Below are positions 62,443 through 64,000 of a DNA stretch of 64,000 nt, piece after piece. Within the stretch, counting starts at the first letter, position 1. Every line of letters begins with the position of its first letter. The position numbers were made by a program, and so were the translations under genes. The notes under the pieces are model-generated. The model had not been told where the DNA came from. It ran no database searches and saw only the letters and a program-made list of their open reading frames with translations. The stretch is from the NCBI GenBank assembly GCA_016719015.1, contig JADKAZ010000001.1, positions 496,001 to 560,000 of the forward strand. The letters are read 5' to 3'. This DNA is from Chitinophagaceae bacterium. Its GTDB lineage: Bacteria > Bacteroidota > Bacteroidia > Chitinophagales > Chitinophagaceae.

Positions 62443-63528
62443 ATGAACCCTGAAAATCCTAACAGGTTACATTATCCTGCCCTGGATGGCTTAAGGGGAT
62501 TGGCGATTCTCCTCGTTGTTGTATACCATAATTTTGGCTTTATTAATGTTTTTTTCTTCGGCTGGCTGGGGGTTGATCTTTTCTTCGTTCTCTCCGGTTT
62601 TCTTATCACCGACATACTATTAAAAACACTTCATCAAAAGGATTATCTCAAAAAATTTTATATGCGAAGAGTACTTCGCATTTTCCCTCTTTATTATTTA
62701 TGCCTTATTCTTTTTTTGTTAATCATACCACAATTAAACATAGCATTTGATATAAAGTATTACACCGACAACCAGGTATGGCTCTGGACTTATTTGCAGA
62801 ACTGGCTTTACATTTTTAAAAACCCTGATCAAACAAATACTTTGAATCATCTTTGGTCATTAGCCGTAGAGGAGCAGTTTTATTTATTGTGGCCGCTTGT
62901 TATTCTGGTTATCAGAAAACCAAAACACCTTTTATTATTTATCTCTTTGTTGCTTGTTGCAGTACTTGGTCTTCGACTATGGATATGGACAAACCAGGTG
63001 GCGGATCTTGCTTATTTTAATCTCTATACTTTCACCCGTATTGATGGAATATGTATTGGATGCATGGTTGCACTATTATTAAGAATAAACAAAGGGTTTT
63101 TGAGCCGATACACTTCTTTAATTGTCCTATTTTTCGCAGCATTGAATTTTGCATTTTTCTTTATCAACCGCAGGTATAATTTCAGTTTCCCCTACCTGGC
63201 TTTAGCAGGCTATACAACTTTTGCAATGATGTTTGGGCTGCTGATCAATGAAGCTGTTACCGGAAAAACAAAACTGATCAACTTCGTATTTAATATCTCC
63301 TTACTAAAATTCTTTGGTAAGATATCATATGGCTTCTATATTTTTCACTGGCCTGTTTATATTTTGCTCGGCCCCTATTTATTTTCACGGGTATCAAAAT
63401 TTGCGAGTGGCTCTTCGCTTCAATTTACAGTATCTGTGATCGCTACATTAGCTGCCGTAGGAATAAGCTGGTTGAGTTACCAGTATTACGAAAAACGTTT
63501 TCTAAAGCTCAAGGATAAGTTAGTATAA
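62443..63528 (+). CDS. OafA/YrhL-type membrane O-acyltransferase
   Basis: A 361-residue integral membrane protein of the acyltransferase 3 family with about ten membrane segments. The N-terminus has the active-site pattern YPALDGLRGLAILLVVVYHN (His as candidate catalytic base) and the conserved FFVLSGFLITDI, followed by FYMRRVLRIFPLYYLCL and NHLWSLAVEEQFYLLWP. It lacks a C-terminal SGNH domain. It probably acylates a surface sugar and is followed by a glycosyltransferase gene. Confidence 0.9.
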   Translation: MNPENPNRLHYPALDGLRGLAILLVVVYHNFGFINVFFFGWLGVDLFFVLSGFLITDILLKTLHQKDYLKKFYMRRVLRIFPLYYLCLILFLLIIPQLNIAFDIKYYTDNQVWLWTYLQNWLYIFKNPDQTNTLNHLWSLAVEEQFYLLWPLVILVIRKPKHLLLFISLLLVAVLGLRLWIWTNQVADLAYFNLYTFTRIDGICIGCMVALLLRINKGFLSRYTSLIVLFFAALNFAFFFINRRYNFSFPYLALAGYTTFAMMFGLLINEAVTGKTKLINFVFNISLLKFFGKISYGFYIFHWPVYILLGPYLFSRVSKFASGSSLQFTVSVIATLAAVGISWLSYQYYEKRFLKLKDKLV

Positions 63529-63581
63529 AGATAGCGGCATTTCATTATCATTTTTTTGATTGTATCTTTAGCCCAACAGTT

Positions 63582-64000
63582 ATGGCTGAACAAATTATCA
63601 TACTGACCCCCGTTTTTAATGATGGCGAATCATTGAATATGTTGCTTACTGAACTGGCAGAGTCACTTAAGAAATTCGGTAATTCAAAATTTTCTGTTCT
63701 GATAGTGGATGACGGCTCTACTGATAACTTAACAATCCTACCCCAGACATCTTTCACCATTCAAATATTACACCTTCAGCGAAATATCGGTCACCAAAAA
63801 GCTATTGCTATTGGATTGGCATACATAAAAGAAAATCTTTCCTGTGACAAAGTGCTGGTAATGGATAGTGACGGGGAAGACAGGCCTACGGATGTTGCTG
63901 CTTTACTTCGTAATTCAATAAACAATCCGGGTAAAATTATTTTTGCACAACGTAAATCCAGACAGGAAGGAACAGGCTTTCGTTTATTTTACCGGCTTTA
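63582..64000 (+). CDS. Glycosyltransferase family 2 (partial)
   Basis: The first 139 residues of a GT2 (GT-A fold) enzyme. The N-terminus is IIILTPVFNDGESLNMLLTE; then VLIVDDGSTDN (nucleotide-binding), HLQRNIGHQKAIAIGLAY and VLVMDSDGEDRPTD, where the DSDG is the DXD-like metal site. The remainder is cut by the window end. This pattern matches DPM1/dolichol-type enzymes that use undecaprenyl or dolichol phosphate. It follows the acyltransferase gene by 53 bases on the same strand. Confidence 0.88.
   Translation, partial: MAEQIIILTPVFNDGESLNMLLTELAESLKKFGNSKFSVLIVDDGSTDNLTILPQTSFTIQILHLQRNIGHQKAIAIGLAYIKENLSCDKVLVMDSDGEDRPTDVAALLRNSINNPGKIIFAQRKSRQEGTGFRLFYRL

Overview
The window looks like a chromosomal segment of a Bacteroidota bacterium, most likely the Chitinophagaceae or a close relative. 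The evidence is: promoters of the TTTG-N19/20-TAnnTTTG type instead of -35/-10 boxes, type IX secretion (T9SS) C-terminal domains, stalk and Asp-box secreted proteins, a beta-propeller/Y_Y_Y sensor kinase, and the gene order rpsU - xerC-like - hpf - tRNAs - tuf - secE - nusG - rplKAJL - rpoBC. No rRNA, insertion sequence, prophage, CRISPR array or known defence system was seen.

Layout. 1-2177 (minus): efp-accB-accC, with accC cut by the window edge. 2248-6626 (plus): a large T9SS type B surface protein, a thioredoxin-like lipid or periplasmic protein and malate dehydrogenase. 6761-15174 (minus): two secreted proteins (Asp-box propeller and coiled-coil stalk protein) beside a propeller sensor kinase/LuxR-type regulator pair. 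15231-29633: housekeeping genes on both strands (rRNA methyltransferase, DnaQ/UvrC-like nuclease, thioesterase, FKBP, K+ channel, a T9SS type A protein, cmk, clpC, STAS protein, RNase Z, esterase, dapA). 29974-34597: accA, tRNA-Asp, L,D-transpeptidase, an oxidoreductase and a polysaccharide-priming sugar transferase. 34605-36926 (minus): an AT-rich accessory patch with a broken, apparently phase-variable lipoprotein and a beta-barrel-like protein. 36978-44791: M1 peptidase, acetyltransferase, ispD, isoaspartyl peptidase, membrane protein, heptose kinase-like protein and an OmpH/Skp-like chaperone. 44866-61756 (minus): the transcription/translation supercluster. 61832-64000 (plus): ribE, an O-acyltransferase and a partial glycosyltransferase.

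The central theme is growth: fatty-acid initiation (accABC), translation (efp, tuf, ribosomal proteins, four clustered tRNAs plus Trp and Asp tRNAs), RNA polymerase and stationary-phase ribosome control (hpf). Seven promoters in front of such genes share an unusually conserved -7 box plus a GC-rich tail (TAYCTTTGCC followed by two or three more C/T/G bases), which suggests common growth-rate control.

The most interesting signals are: (1) a tetranucleotide (GATA) repeat inside the signal-peptide region of a lipoprotein gene that is one repeat unit out of frame, a likely phase-variation switch, with a second frameshift downstream; (2) an rplL-rpoB junction split by an oppositely oriented helix-hairpin-helix gene, with rpoBC carrying its own promoter; (3) an elongation factor P with Arg at position 32 instead of the usual Lys; and (4) a shared 17-base motif next to both the response-regulator gene and a neighbouring secreted-protein gene. 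All identifications were made by eye from the sequence, without database searches.
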